Positions 1-11,775 of a stretch of DNA of 39,540 bases are shown here, one piece after another. Both the position numbers and the translations under genes were made by a program. The notes below the pieces were generated by a model. It saw only the letters and a program-made list of their open reading frames with translations. It ran no database searches and was not told the origin of the DNA. The stretch comes from Dinochytrium kinnereticum (Eukaryota; Chytridiomycota; Chytridiomycetes; Chytridiales; Chytridiaceae): contig JADGJT010000218.1 in NCBI GenBank assembly GCA_027604005.1, forward strand, positions 1-39,540, in the 5' to 3' direction. Within the stretch, counting starts at the first letter, position 1; every line of letters starts with the position of its first letter.

Positions 1-24
1 AAAAAAGAAAAAAAAAAAAAAAGT

Positions 25-777
25 TCACCCTTTCCCCTCCAGCCTCTCCAACCGCTCCCTCCAAACCATCCTCGCAATCTCAACCTCAACATACCTCCCC
101 ACGACTTGCCTCCTCCTGCCAAAACCCCACCATAACCCCTCCCTCAACCCTCCCTTGCACCAACCACCCCCCAGTCCCCCACAATGAATCAGAGTGTCAT
201 AAAGAAGCAATGTCTGCCAGGACATGTGGTGTGAGGTGAGAAGCCTGATCCAAGGCGATGCCATGAGATGGAGCTGGTGATGAGCGGTGGTTGTCACCTC
301 CAGAAGAAACATGACCCCCAGTGACGGCCATGGTTGAACAAGGCAAGACCGTGATGGCGAGTGAATGCGCCCTGTTGAATCGCTATAAGTCGGTGGAGGA
401 GGATCATCGTCACCTTCACACGGGACAACAACAACCACCCACCCAACCTCCTCATCTTCAGCAAGAAGCAACTCAGTCGACGGCGGCACAGTTATGGAGG
501 CCCTCCATGATGCTTTCCGCTGCACCTCCACCCCATCCCTCATCGACACCACAGAGTTTAAACACTCTGATGACGCATCCGTCTCCGAAAACCAAAACGA
601 CCCAAACTCCCTCTCAACCCCTCCTCCACCCACATCCTCCCACTCCCACTCCTCCTCCTCATCCTGAAATCCCACCATCCCCCATTCACCCTCTCCACCC
701 AGACTGCATTCACAGATCACCGCATCCTCCTCGTTGGTCTCCGTGGCGTCGGTGCGGGCGTGCCCAGCGTCCTGCAT
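25..777 (-). CDS. Doubtful hypothetical reading frame, acidic then mixed
   Basis: I do not recognise this frame. It opens at an ATG at 777, begins with an acidic Glu/Trp/Gly-rich stretch and ends with a charged tail reading RMVWRERLERLEGKG. In the same frame an in-frame TGA near 840 separates it from a Pro/His/Ser-rich open stretch up to about 1020, so a real gene would need an intron or would be broken. The alternation of Pro-rich and Glu-rich segments on the minus strand resembles the neighbouring gene at 1852-6058, which is the main reason to list it. The opposite strand is also open over much of the span because of C-rich low-complexity sequence, so this may be non-coding. No domain seen. 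Confidence 0.2.
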   Translation of the reverse strand: MQDAGHARTDATETNEEDAVICECSLGGEGEWGMVGFQDEEEEWEWEDVGGGGVEREFGSFWFSETDASSECLNSVVSMRDGVEVQRKASWRASITVPPSTELLLAEDEEVGWVVVVVPCEGDDDPPPPTYSDSTGRIHSPSRSCLVQPWPSLGVMFLLEVTTTAHHQLHLMASPWIRLLTSHHMSWQTLLLYDTLIHCGGLGGGWCKGGLREGLWWGFGRRRQVVGRYVEVEIARMVWRERLERLEGKG

Positions 778-1851
778 CCCTGCATGAAGCGCTGCATGCG
801 GTGGTGGTGTTGGTGGTGGTGTGTGACGGCGAGGAGTTCAGCGATGAAGGGTGGTCGAGGAGCGTGAGGTCGAGGACGGATGGGGGGAGTGGGGGGGGGA
901 GTCGATGATTGGAAACTCGAGGAGGAGGTGGTGGTGTGGTGGTGGTGGGTGGGTGGTTTGGGGGGATGCAGGGCGTTGGTTGGGGGGTTTAAGGTCCCTC
1001 AGCAGCAGCTTTGCCAGCAAACTCGGTCTGCGTCACACTTCCAGGTGGTCCAACAGGATGTTTTGCCTCGAAGCGCGCCAGCGATGGCCACGCACATTGA
1101 AATGCGAATGGTCGCGTTCGCTGGTTTCTTTTTGGGAGGAAGGAGGTGGAGGAATGGTGCGCGATTCAGGTGGTGGAAGAAGTTGAGAAAGGGTACTGAA
1201 ATGGGTCGAGGAAAATGTATGTATACGATTTTTTTTATTGATTTTCTTTTTTTTTTGATAAGAATGCATGCGATTATACATGGATCAAGAACAAAACAAA
1301 GAACTTATGGGGGAAAACCTACCCCCCCCCTTCCCCCCTTCCCCTGCCCACCGGAACGCGTTGATAATGAGGTCAAAAAGAGCAGCTAAACCGAAATCAC
1401 AATGGAAACAACTGATAAACCGAGAAGAGTGGAAAGAGACTGAAAAAAGAGACGAATGAATGAAAAAAAAGGAACTGATTAAGACTTTTGTTTTTGTACA
1501 AACTTGCCAACTTTTGGTGTGGACCCAAGTTGAAAGCAGAAAAAGGGAAACGATTGAAAGGGAGAGACGGAGAAGTAAACAAAACAACAGACAAAGTGAG
1601 GTAGGTGGTGGGCGTCTCGTTATCCTACGCAAATGCACACTGCCTCGCAACAACAACAACAAAAAAAGAAAAATACGGCACGACATCCAGATCGACGATT
1701 CCATTCAACTGAAGAAAAAGAAAAAAAGAAAAAAAGGCCGCCGAAACCAGAAACGAAAAAAAAAAAGAGAGAGATAAAAAGCAAGACATCCGTTCCACAG
1801 CCCTGACCACGGACGGAGGCATAACCTCGACGCCTCAATCACTCCAAAATC
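778..1851. other. Low-complexity intergenic DNA
   Basis: G-rich sequence at about 850-990 is followed by A/T-runs and a purine-rich stretch at 1440-1800 made of short AAAG and AAAAAG units. Several short frames are open on both strands but none carries a recognisable motif. On the minus strand at about 1150-975 one short frame ends EGP-stop and could be a small exon, but nothing supports it beyond its being open. The right part presumably holds the 3' end of the transcript of the 1852-6058 gene. Confidence 0.4.
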
Positions 1852-4800
1852 CTACTTCTTCACCTTCCCAGCCCCGACCGCACCACCCTGCGAAAACGTC
1901 CCAGCAGGCACAGGTTTAGCCTCCGTCTGCCCATAAAACCTCGTCATGACGCTTGGCGAAGGCGGGGGGTGAGCACCAACGCTTCCACCAGCTGAAACCG
2001 ATCGCTGATGCTGACCTCTCCCTTGTCCGAATGGCGAGGTGAATGGCTGCTGCTGCTGCTGCTGCTGCGGCGGTCGAGTAAAATGATGAGGTGATGAGGG
2101 TGGGTGAGCTGATGGTCTCAAGGACGGGGGTTGGGGAGAGGGTGGGGTGGAGGAGGGGGGTGCGAGCATGCTCATTCTTTGGATGTTTGGTTGATAGAGT
2201 GATGGGGAGGGTGATGGCATCATGGAGGTTCGATGAGACGGAACCCTCATTGGGGATACAGTGGGGTCCATGTGAAAGGGGAGTCTTTCGATGGGTGAAG
2301 GTCCTAAAGGGGATGACGTGGGTGGTAAACGAAGGTTATCGTGGCTGTACACTGCGCTGACGGGCCTTCCAGCGTCTGACAAGGTTGGGAACGATCGTGA
2401 GACACCTTGATGAAAGGTGGCGATTGATGGGGATGCGGGAGGTAGGGATGATGATGGAAGGCTGTCATCGTCCATCACCGTATCAGGGGTTGACAAAACT
2501 GTATCCGCAGTGGAGTGAACCGATAACACCGTTGACCGTGATCGTGTTAATCTGATCCCACCAAAACCACCACCGGCGAGCGGTGACCCTGGTGTCATCC
2601 ATCCACCACCTGGATACGCGTAGGGCGAAGTTGGAGTGATTGGCCCCATGTTCCCTGATCGTACCGACAACCGTTGTTGCAACGGCGACATTGAGGATCC
2701 TACCACTACGTTCATTGAACCTCGTGAATGAACCCAAGTGCGATCATCATCCGGCACAGATGGTAACGGACCCATGGGAGGAGGACAGGGTGATCGTCCT
2801 TCATCTGGCACAGACGGTAATGGACCCATCGGAGGAGGACGGGACAATCCCATCGGCACGCGGTGCCCCTCCTGCATCAATTCCCCAGCAGGTGTATCAG
2901 GCAACGGCCCCAAGGGAGGATGACGCGACACCCCTCCTTCATCCGGCACAGATGGTAATGGACCCATCGGAGGAGGACGACCTCCCCCCACCGAAGAGCC
3001 CACCGACACGCGGTACCCCTCCACCATTGACCCCCCAGACATGTCAGGCATGGACCCAAACGCGATCGACATCCTTGAACCCAACGGTCCATTGTTCCCC
3101 GCCGCCGGCATCAAATCTCCTGGAGTCACAGGAACCGAACCAGGCCTCATCGATGATCTCATTGACCCCATCGACACACGGTACCCTTCCGCCATCACCT
3201 CCTTGATGGGTGTGGCAGGCAACGATGGGGAAGGCCGAGCAACCCCACTTCCAACCGCCACCTCCTCCAACCCTCTCACGACATTTCTCAACGACGTGTC
3301 AATCCTGACCCGTCCACCACCACCAACCTCCGAAATCGCTCGTCGGTGACCAACCCCGGAAAGAGAGCTTCCGTTCCTGCCCGCGTCGCAGAACCCTGCC
3401 ACACGGGCTCGTAGATCCGAGCTGAGCTGATGGGTTTCGAGGTGTGTTAACCTACGTGTCAGGTCTGATATCACCTGGTCTTTTGATGCTGATGCTGCTG
3501 TTACTGCTGATGCTGCTGCTGATGCTGATGCATCAGGAGGGGTTGGGTCTTGGGTCGTGGAGGGGTTTTGTTGGGATTCCAGCAACGCGATGGTCTCGGA
3601 TTGGAGGGAGAGGATGAGGTTGGCGTAGGTTAGACGAATGGTTAGGGAGAGGAGACGGGGGTTGAGTGGGTTCGGGTGGTCGGGTTGAGGTTGTCCTTTC
3701 TGTGGAGAGGTTTGGATGGCTCTGGATTTGGTTAATGTGTAGGAGGTCTGGGTTGAGCTCGTTTGTGATAAGGGAGGTGATGATGATGATGTGTCGTTTG
3801 GTCTTGGGTCATCCGCTAATCGGATGAGAAGGTCCTTTTCCAACATCTCTGATGAGATTTTACCCCCCGCCGCACCTCTCAACCCCTCACATTCCCGCTC
3901 CAGCTCCACCGCCACCCTTCTAAGCCCCTCACACTCCATCTCTAACTCCTCCACCACCCTCCTCAACCCCTCACACTCCCTCTCCACCTCCACCCTCTCC
4001 CTCTCCTCTCCCTCCCCCCCAACCTCCCTCCTCAACGCCTCATTGACCCCCTCCAACTCAGCAATCACCCCCTCCAACTCCTGGACGCGTCGCGCGGTGT
4101 CCATGATCGTGTTCTGAAGGTAAGCGTCCCGCGCCCTCAATCGCGCCTCCGTCTCGGTCAAGCGAGTGTCGAGGGTTTGCGTTTGGGTGAGGTGGGTTTT
4201 GAGGAGGGGAATGGAGCGGGAGAGACGGTTTAGGAGGGTTGATGGGTGGGTTGTGGGGTATGGGTCTGTGGGGTTTGTGGGAGTTGAATGCGTTGGGGGG
4301 GAATTTTGGGTAGGGAGTGGAGAGGTTGTGGGGGATGGCGGGTGTAGTGGGAGGGGGGGGGATATTGGGGGAGGAGAGTGGAGAGAGTCGGGGTTGATTC
4401 CCCACCCGACATCATTGTCATCGTCATCACGGGTGTTTTCGATAAACTCGTGGTCAGGTGTCTCTGCTCTCTCTTCCTCCTCCTCCTCCTCCTCCTCCGT
4501 CACCCCCTTTCGCACACTGTGAATCACAGACCCCGGGCTCGAAAAAAAAGACGAAGACGAAGGCCGCGCAAAAAATAACCCCCCAGTAGAGAATCGGTGA
4601 GGGGTGATGGCGGGACGAGGTGTTGAGTGTGGTTGTGCCCATGTTCCAAACTTGTGTGAGCGCTGAAGAAGAGGAGGATCTTGAATCCCCACCATCTCGT
4701 CGAGGTCGTTCGCGAGCGTCACCAGACGTGTCAGGTCATTCATGGCTTGTGGATCGAGGGTTATGGCGCCATTCCCACCCTTTTCGTCGTGAAGTAAAAG

Positions 4801-6058
4801 TGTTGAATCGACTTTTCCTACCCCAATGAGCCTCTTGAGAACCTTGAAATCCATCAACACCTTCCCCTCCTCCTCCTCCTCAAAACTCTTCCCTTCCTTG
4901 CTCCTCCTCCCAACTCTCCTAAACACCTCCTCAACAGCCCTCACCCACCCCTCCAGATCCTCATTGCCCCGTGGACCCCTCACTACAAGGCCTGTCATGT
5001 CGTCCATGATTTCTCTCACCACCGATGATTCTTGAAACTCTTGCGGCGAGATAACATCCGAAGGAGGCGGTCTGGTCACGCCTACCACCCAATCGTGGAG
5101 GTCGATGGGGGGTTTTGAGGAGTCGGTGAAGACAAGAAGCGGGTGGTGGGCGAGGTGGGAGAGAGGTGGGGAGGGTTCCGAAGAGAGGCGACGGAGGGTG
5201 GTGGCCATGGAGGAGGAGCGGGTGCGGGACTCGTAGGTGGATTCTTGGATTGTTGTTTGGGGTGGTTGTGAGGGTTTCGTTTTGTTGTCAGTTGTTGTTG
5301 TTGTTGTTGCTGCAGTGGAGGTAGTTGTGGGGTGAGGAGGAGTGATAGGAATAGTTGCGGCTGCAGTCGAGTTGATCCTTGCCATGAGGCCTGTGGCTGT
5401 CAATGACAAGTAAAGGAAATGACATAAAAGTCGATAAGAACAAAGAGTCAGAAGAAAAGAGTAAGAAAAGAGACAATGAGATACATGAACGAGAGAGACT
5501 GGGAGAGCAATCAAGTCCGTAAAGAAAGTGAATAACAAGAGGTTTGGCATCCGCAACAACACCACCAAGAACTCCTGCAGCAGCTTAACTTTCTATCTTT
5601 CAATGATCCCTCTCTCCTCCCGAATTCCCCTCCCTCCTTCTCTTCCAAACCCTCTTCTTCCAGGCCGCACCCAACGTTGAACAAACAAAAACAGCAAGAA
5701 AACGCATCAACTGAAAACAAACAAAACCAGTCTAAATAATGCACGCACCGTCTCCCGCTCCCCTCCACGACTCCACCTCCGTCGATGCGTCCGACGACGT
5801 GCTGTACAGCGACCCCATCGACAGCTTTCGTGAAAACTTTCCCTCATCCACTCCACCCACCCCGTCCTCTTCACCATCATCACCACCCGCACCCATTGTG
5901 GTCTGACCACTCAAAAACGGAGACCCAGACACAAGCTTTGACGACGGCCCGCCTACACCCCCGGCCAAAGACGATGACACTGAAGCGGAGGAGGTGGTGG
6001 TAGGGGTGGATTGAAGAGCGGACCACAGTTGGATCTTGGCCTTGACGCCGCTTGCCAT
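1852..6058 (-). CDS. Large coiled-coil, proline/serine-rich protein of unknown function
   Basis: Two exons, 6058-5749 and 5396-1852, join in phase (GAC G|GTGCGT donor; acceptor at 5398-5397) to give 1284 residues. The intron is 352 nt and T-rich on the coding strand. The N-terminus (MASGVKAKIQLWSAL) is followed by a Ser-rich stretch, a helical region at about 190-390 with a poly-Glu run, and a Pro/Thr segment. A coiled coil lies at about 500-635 with three copies of an ECEGLRR unit. Then comes a Ser/Gly/Pro-rich C-terminal half with repeats at about 835-995 (PPPMGPLPSVPDEG-type, four copies) and a poly-Gln run near 1215. I recognise no family. The layout suits a scaffold or cytoskeletal/polarity protein, and the PPPMGPLP units could bind SH3, EVH1 or profilin-type domains; both are inference. 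An alternative acceptor 6 nt downstream also keeps frame. In-frame sequence without stops continues upstream of the ATG, so a longer N-terminus is possible. Confidence 0.75.
2047..2070 (-). repeat. CAG microsatellite coding poly-Gln
   Basis: Eight tandem CTG triplets on the plus strand (CAG on the coding strand) encode the Gln run near the C-terminus of the large coiled-coil protein. Such tracts are prone to length change. Confidence 0.85.
2740..3215 (-). repeat. Degenerate coding repeats, PPMGPLP and EGYRVSMGS units
   Basis: Within the 1852-6058 gene, four proline units (three PPPMGPLPSVPD and one HPPLGPLPDTPAGE) alternate with three units of the type MxEGYRVSMGS. At DNA level the phrase 'cccatcggaggaggacg' and close variants recur along the span. 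The interleaving suggests that a compound unit of about 60-80 codons was duplicated and then diverged. Confidence 0.75.
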
Positions 6059-6467
6059 TCCTTTTTCAGATTTGTCCCAAATCGAACAACGGGTTCTTTG
6101 TGCTTTGGGGGCTTTCCCGTTCGATGGTTTCTCTCGCAGAAAGCCGCCAGCTCCCTCCCTCCTTTTCGCTCTCTTATGTGAGGGGTCGGGGGGAGGGTCC
6201 AGAGGAGGATGGATGTGGGGGACGGACAGGTTGAAATCGTTTGGTTGGTTTGTTTGATTTCGGGTTTCTTTCTTTTCTCTGGTTTCTTTTCAAAGTGGCA
6301 CCGGCTGGAAATAGAGGGAGTTTAAAGTCCCGTCTTCTTCCCGTCGGCAAACATGCGAAACAACGCTGAAGGGAATAGCAACGCGGGGATAAGCCGCTGG
6401 GGTTCCAAGCAAACACCCCCCTCCCCCCATTTCAATCCGCACTCCCTTCAGATGAGAGAGAGCCCGT

Positions 6468-9400
6468 TCATACCGTCCCAAACCTCTTAACCCCACCTAC
6501 AAAAACAGCTGCAGGCTTCATCGTCAAGATCTCTCCCTCCGTCACCCCTCCTTCTTCGGAAACCCAGTCCTTCTCGTACACCACAAAGTCTGCGAGCTTG
6601 CCTTGCGTTATGGATCCAAGCTGTAAAGGGAGTGGTAGGTGGTCAGCGCCTTATACTTTTTGTTTAAGCGGGGGGTGGTGGACTTACGACGTCGTCTTGG
6701 AAGGCGGCATAGGCGGCGCTAAGGGTGAATCCACGTAGGGCTTGGAATCGAGTTAACCTTCGTGCGTTGGATTTCAGTGGTTGATGAGGGTGTGTTTTGT
6801 TTTGTTTTTTGTTTTTTTTTGGGTTAGTTCAACTCAAGGTTTCTTTTCCTTTGGGGAATACTGTTTTCAAAGCAACGGGAATATCTGGAAACTTACTTTT
6901 CAGCCGGGAACCATCCGTCCGTATCATTATGGGGCTGCAATAACCAGCCATCACCAACACCACAACATTACGAAAATCGACGACCACCCAAAATAAAAAA
7001 AGGATGTAAAGAGGAGAAAAGTGTTAATAACTAATCAAAGAAGAGAAAAGAAAAACACCAAAGAAACCAAGGAACCTTCCCCCACGCAAAAACCTCCACA
7101 AAGCACACAACCTATAAAGCAAAACAATTCCAAATGAAGAGGAAAAAGAAAAAAGAAAAAAGAAAAAAAACCTCACCGACGACCCATCCGCAAACTTCCT
7201 TGTCACAGCCGAATAAACCCCCTTCATGGGATCCACATCCTCAATCGGGAAGTCCGAGCCAAGAGGAAGGTGCGGCACACCCTGGCCCTCCAAAAACGAT
7301 CGCCAGATGTACGCGTTCCTAGCGCGCGGGCCCAGTCGAAGCTCAGCGTAGCTCATGTCGGAAGTGGCTTTTTGGGGGGTCATGGAAAGACGAGGGATTG
7401 GTTTGTAAGCGTTTGGGTTGAAGCTTGTGTTGCGCGTCATTCCCTCTAAGCACTCCTCCCCACCTCAACTTAAAAAGGTTGAAAATTAACTCACCATGCG
7501 TAGGCTGAACAGAAGGCAACACCCCAACCCTACCAAACCTCTCCACATCCTCCGCCCTCATAATCTGTGCATGCTCAATTCGGCTCCTCAACGCCCTGCC
7601 ACCATGCCCAGTCTTCCCATGTTCTTCATCCCACCTCTGGTGGTTGGTCTCAAACGCGTCCAGGACGAGTTTGTTTGCGAGGTCGCCAATGCAGTGGACG
7701 TTGACTTGGTAATCTTGTTGCATGATCTAGGGAAAGGGAGGGGGGTTGGTTATGTTGGAGGTCAAATGGGGTTTTGATAGTAAAAATGAAATTGAGTGGA
7801 TGGAATGAAAGGTGGGAAAGGAAGGAATTGAAATGTGTGGGGTAACCAAAATGGTCAGAATGGAATTGATGGAAAATGGTATCGAAAAAGATTCAAAAGG
7901 CTGTGCAATTTTCTCAAAACGGAAAAAGTGAACGCCACTTAGTCTAGCCTACACCCCCACCCCCCCCCCACACGTAACTCAACAAACCATCAAACATGCA
8001 ATAAACGAAACCCCCCTTGCATCCTTAGCCCATCAACCTGCTCCTGCTTGTTCGAAAAAACGAGGCCAAAACCAGAAACAAACCTCAACCACAACCACCC
8101 CCCTCTCTCTCATTCAAAAAAAAAATAATAATAATCAAAGCAACCTCCTCACCTCCCAAACCAAACCCGTGATCCTCTCCCTCGGAATCCTTACCAACCC
8201 AACCTTATCCCTCGCATCTGAATAAGGTTCAATCATCGCAGCCCCCCAAGATCCAAGCGCTCCATCCATTACCAGCTTCACAGATCGCACCGTCAAATGG
8301 TGGTGGGGGTCGTAGGGGGTTAACTTTGGGGGGAGGTTATCGCAGGTTTGGTAGCACATTATCATGGCGTCTTTTGGGTGGTGTTTGGGTGGATGTGTGC
8401 GTGGGGTTGGGTGTGCGGAGGGAGGAAGGAGGTGTTAGTGGCGGTAGGTATAGGTCAATAAGGAGCTTACAATTTCGGATTGGAAAGTCGTTGCGGTCGA
8501 TAGCTCTTCACATTTTACAGGTATTGTTATGGTAGGGAGAAGAGGCAGGTTTTGTTAGAAAACCAGAATCGCAATTATACTGCTGGAAGAAGATGAAGAA
8601 AAAAGGTACTCACTTTTTGTAAAGATCAATCTGCTCTAGCGTCACCCCAGCGTCATGTAGCCCGGTTAAGCCGTTCTCGAGCATGTGCTGGGTGGCAGCC
8701 TTGAGAGCTGCAAGGTCCTGGGATTCCGTTTTGGGTGGGATGGCTTTGACTAAGAGTGCCAAAGAAACAAGAAGAAAAAAACAATAGGAAGACAAAGGAA
8801 GTTAGTGAGAAAAAAACGCAAGAGAGTAAACCCTTTCCCCCCACCTCAAAGGAAGTTAAGCAACCTTCCTTTTTGATAAAAAAAAGAACAAATGAAAACT
8901 CACAAACAATGTTCATAGCATCATCCACAAAAACCCCGGTAGGCTCCCCCCTCTCATCAACAACAATCTCCCCACCCTCCATCCCCCACTCCGCCGGAAA
9001 CTCCTTCCTAGCCAACTCCAACCCCTTCCCATTAACCCAAAGCGCATGCCCATCAATCCTCGTCATTACAATCGGCACCTCCCTCAACCTCTTCTCGACA
9101 TCCAAATCCCAAAACCCTGGAAACGAACCATCGCCACCCCACCGAGTTTGATCCCACCCCCTACCAATCAACCATTGGCCTTTTTCAAGGGGATTCTTGG
9201 ATAGGAATAAAAGGAGGTGGGATCGGATCTCTTGAAGTGATTTGGTGCCGGCGAGGTTCACCTGAAGGAGGGAGTGGCCTAGCATCATGAGGTGGGCGTG
9301 GGAATCGATGAGGCCGGGGATGACGGTCTTGTTGTGGAGGTTGATGCGTTTTGCATTGGGGTGGTTGTGTTTGAGGTTGGCGTCGCCTACTTGGATGAAT

Positions 9401-9890
9401 CTTCCGTTTTGGACCACGAGGGTGGTCGCGTGCGGGTTGGTTGGGTCCACTGTGTGGATGTTTGCATTTTCGATGAGATAGTAGCCGGTGGCCGTCGGGC
9501 TGGTTGTTGTTTTTTTTAAAATGGCGAAGGTCGTGTGTGGTGAGGAACGGACAGTTGGGAAGGTATGGATACTGAACGAATGACAGAAAAACAACTTACT
9601 CTTGCTCCTCTTCAGCCTTCCCGGCATAAAACACAAACCAACTCGCCATCGCAGCAGCGACAACAACGGCAACCATGATCGTCTATCTCCCCTAACCAGT
9701 AAGCAACAACAACACTCTGCCGTCGACGAAAGGAAGCAAAGAATCCAAAGCAAAAACTCACCCAACACCAACCGCCTCCCTTCCCCTTCTTCATCTTTGG
9801 ATCATACCGCCCCGACGTCGACAGCGAGGCCGTCGAGGAAGGAAGCAGCGGGTCTCCTTCGCGGTGCTGCGAGGTGCGCTTGTGAACCAT
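6468..9890 (-). CDS. Membrane-anchored metal-dependent amidohydrolase (YtcJ-like)
   Basis: Eleven exons (9890-9762, 9682-9600, 9499-8904, 8749-8614, 8505-8471, 8370-8153, 7726-7495, 7367-7177, 6934-6897, 6757-6688, 6620-6468) join in frame to 626 residues. The body matches the amidohydrolase superfamily, YtcJ/imidazolonepropionase-like group. It has a TVIPGLIDSHAHL metal motif (His at about 137 and 139), VNVHCIGDLAN (His about 410), PLGSDFPIE (catalytic Asp about 515) and the family ending GSITQGKLADFVVY. These enzymes hydrolyse C-N bonds of amides or cyclic amides; the substrate cannot be told. Exon 1 codes a basic/Ser-rich tail, and exon 2 a hydrophobic stretch IMVAVVVAAAMASWFVFYA followed by an acidic segment. 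That predicts a type II anchor with the catalytic domain in the secretory lumen or outside. The start ATG at 9890 is the first in exon 1. An alternative Met at 9676 would still keep the anchor. Confidence 0.88.
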
Positions 9891-10540
9891 CTCAAGGAGG
9901 TGTTCGGTTATTTTTCGGAGAGAAAAAATAAAGCTGAATGCTGCTGACACATTCGTCGGGTGTTGTTGGCCCTGAGGAAAGTCCCGGTCGTCTTTCCCCA
10001 CCCGGCCTTCAGGCGGGCTGCGGTAAGGAGTCCGAAGGGGAGACGAGCGACAGAGTGAGGGTGAAGAAGGCGTTGCCGACGTTGCGGGAGGATCGGGAGG
10101 TGTTGCTGAGGCTGGTTTGGAAGGGCGCGCTGGGGTGGGTTGTTTTGGATCAAGGTGGGGGTTGCGTTTGCTTTCTATATTTGTTGGTGAGGTTTATTCG
10201 CACGATTGGCCTTATGGGCAGCTCTTTACCCCCACTCTTTTGGGGTGATTGCGGTGGGGGGTTGGATTCTATCGCTCTTATTGACGGTTTATTTGTCTGC
10301 TTCAACTTTACGGATACAGTCCTCGCCCGTATGGTCCCATCGCGCATCAGATACTGCTACCTCATCGCATCTTTACTCATCCTCGCGATTCTTCTCCGCG
10401 GACCAGACAAGCCAACAGCGTCACGACGGCGTCTGCACAAGCAACCAACGCCGAAAACGTTGGTGAAGCATGCATCGGTGAAGAAAAAGACTTCCAGAAC
10501 GACTGCACATCAGGTCAGCATTCCAGCGCCGATCGCCACC
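9891..10540. promoter_or_regulatory. Divergent intergenic region between amidohydrolase and START-like gene
   Basis: This 650-bp stretch must hold the start regions of both divergent genes. The plus strand is open in the frame of the downstream gene for about 200 codons and includes a hydrophobic stretch (YLIASLLILAILL) after an ATG at 10331. That could be an alternative, membrane-anchored N-terminus of the plus-strand gene or chance. No TATA or CCAAT element stands out. Confidence 0.4.
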
Positions 10541-11775
10541 ATGGATGCGAAAAGTAAGAACGACCACCGCCGCGTGAAGGAGAAACCAGGTCGAATCTCT
10601 TTAGCTGACCGGTACAAAGCCCTCGAGCCCACATCACAGACAACAACCCCGCTCGACCGTCTCTTCCAAAAAATCATCACCCTCACCGACGACCCCTCCT
10701 GGCTTCCCCTTCCCGCCCCCTCATCCAGACCTTCCATCACATCCCACATGACTCACCCCACCAGACTCCGATTCGACCTGACCGTTCCGTCTCCGCCGAA
10801 ACTGATTGCGAGGTCGTTGGGTGGCGTGGAGGATTTGATTCGGTGGGACGCTTTGTGGAGTGATGTTAGGAAGGTTGGCGATGGCGTTTTTTGGGTCGGG
10901 GGCAGGCATCCTGGGTGGTTTGCGCAGAATCCGTTTTTTGGTGGGAGGGAGGGGGTTGAGTGGGTTGGCGGCGGTGGGGGAAGATGGGTTGGGGAGAGAT
11001 GGATTTTGGGGGTTTCGTCGGGGAGGGGTGTCTGGGCTGGGAGTGGTGAAGGTGTTGGGAGGGTTGAGGTTGAGGTGTTGGGGGTGGTTGTGGGTGAGTC
11101 TGTGATGGTGATTTTTATTGTTTTGTTGGCTTCTCTTGTTCCTTTGGTTTTTTTTTGTTGGGATGGGATTGCTTTGCTGTCACTGTGGTTATAGGGGGTT
11201 TGCCTGGGATCTTGGTGGTCCTTGTTTGTCTCCCCAATCTCCTCTTCATTCTCAAGCTCACAAGCATGTTAAAAGCAGGAAAAACTCACCATCTCTCTCC
11301 TTACGCAGCCCCAACCCCCAACAACCCAAACCAATCTCGCATAACTCATATATGCTCTTACCTTCCGGATCCAACCATCATGACCCGCGAATCCTTCACC
11401 CTCCTCGCAACCACCATCCTCCCGCTCTCCGCCACCCGACTTGAAGCGGTTCTCAATGGCCACAGCAAAGCAAGCATACCTCTTGCGCCGCACTCTGTTG
11501 TTGAGCAGATGGAGAAGGAGACGCAGGGAGGTGATGAAACAACGAATCAGAAACAGGGTGGTGGCGGTGGTCTGGAAACAGGTGTAGTGACTTCTCGTGA
11601 AGAGGAGAGTTTGGAGGACGAGTTGGTGCGTGAATTTGAAAAGAGAATTCGTGGGGGGTCTGTCGATCTTGGTGTTGCTGTGGGTGGAGGTTGTGGTGAA
11701 GATGGAGGAGGAGAGACAAGAAGCACCCTTGATGACATAGGGCAGAGAGGAATGAAAGAGGAAGGCGTGCTGTGA
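10541..11775 (+). CDS. START-like lipid-binding domain protein (tentative)
   Basis: Two exons, 10541-11093 and 11309-11775, give 339 residues. The intron has donor GTGAGT and acceptor CGCAG and joins phase 1 to phase 1. The start ATG sits in an ideal GCCACCATGG context. After a charged N-terminus (RISLADRYKALEP) come FDLTVPSPPKLIARSLGG, DLIRWDALWSDVRKV and, across the splice, SRITHICSYLPDP, followed by a helix. The order of a hydrophobic strand, a 'WD' after a helix, and a late strand before a C-terminal helix resembles START domains, which carry sterols, phospholipids or ceramide. This is fold-level similarity judged by eye. The last 100 residues are Gly/Glu-rich and acidic (EEESLEDELVREFEKR). 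A longer form starting at 10331 would add a transmembrane segment. Gene model fairly sure, domain call uncertain. Confidence 0.6.

Noticed and set aside
321..908. Plus-strand open frame rich in Pro, Thr and His
   Set aside because: Low-complexity composition, no motif and no promoter; likely the shadow of C-rich DNA.
4058..4522. Overlapping open frames on both strands inside the large coiled-coil gene
   Set aside because: They come from Pro-rich and Glu-rich coding sequence; only the frame with heptad repeats is consistent over the whole gene.
9572..9599. A 28-nt intron in the amidohydrolase gene
   Set aside because: Too short; the acceptor at 9501-9500 gives a 100-nt intron, also in frame, and a cleaner protein.
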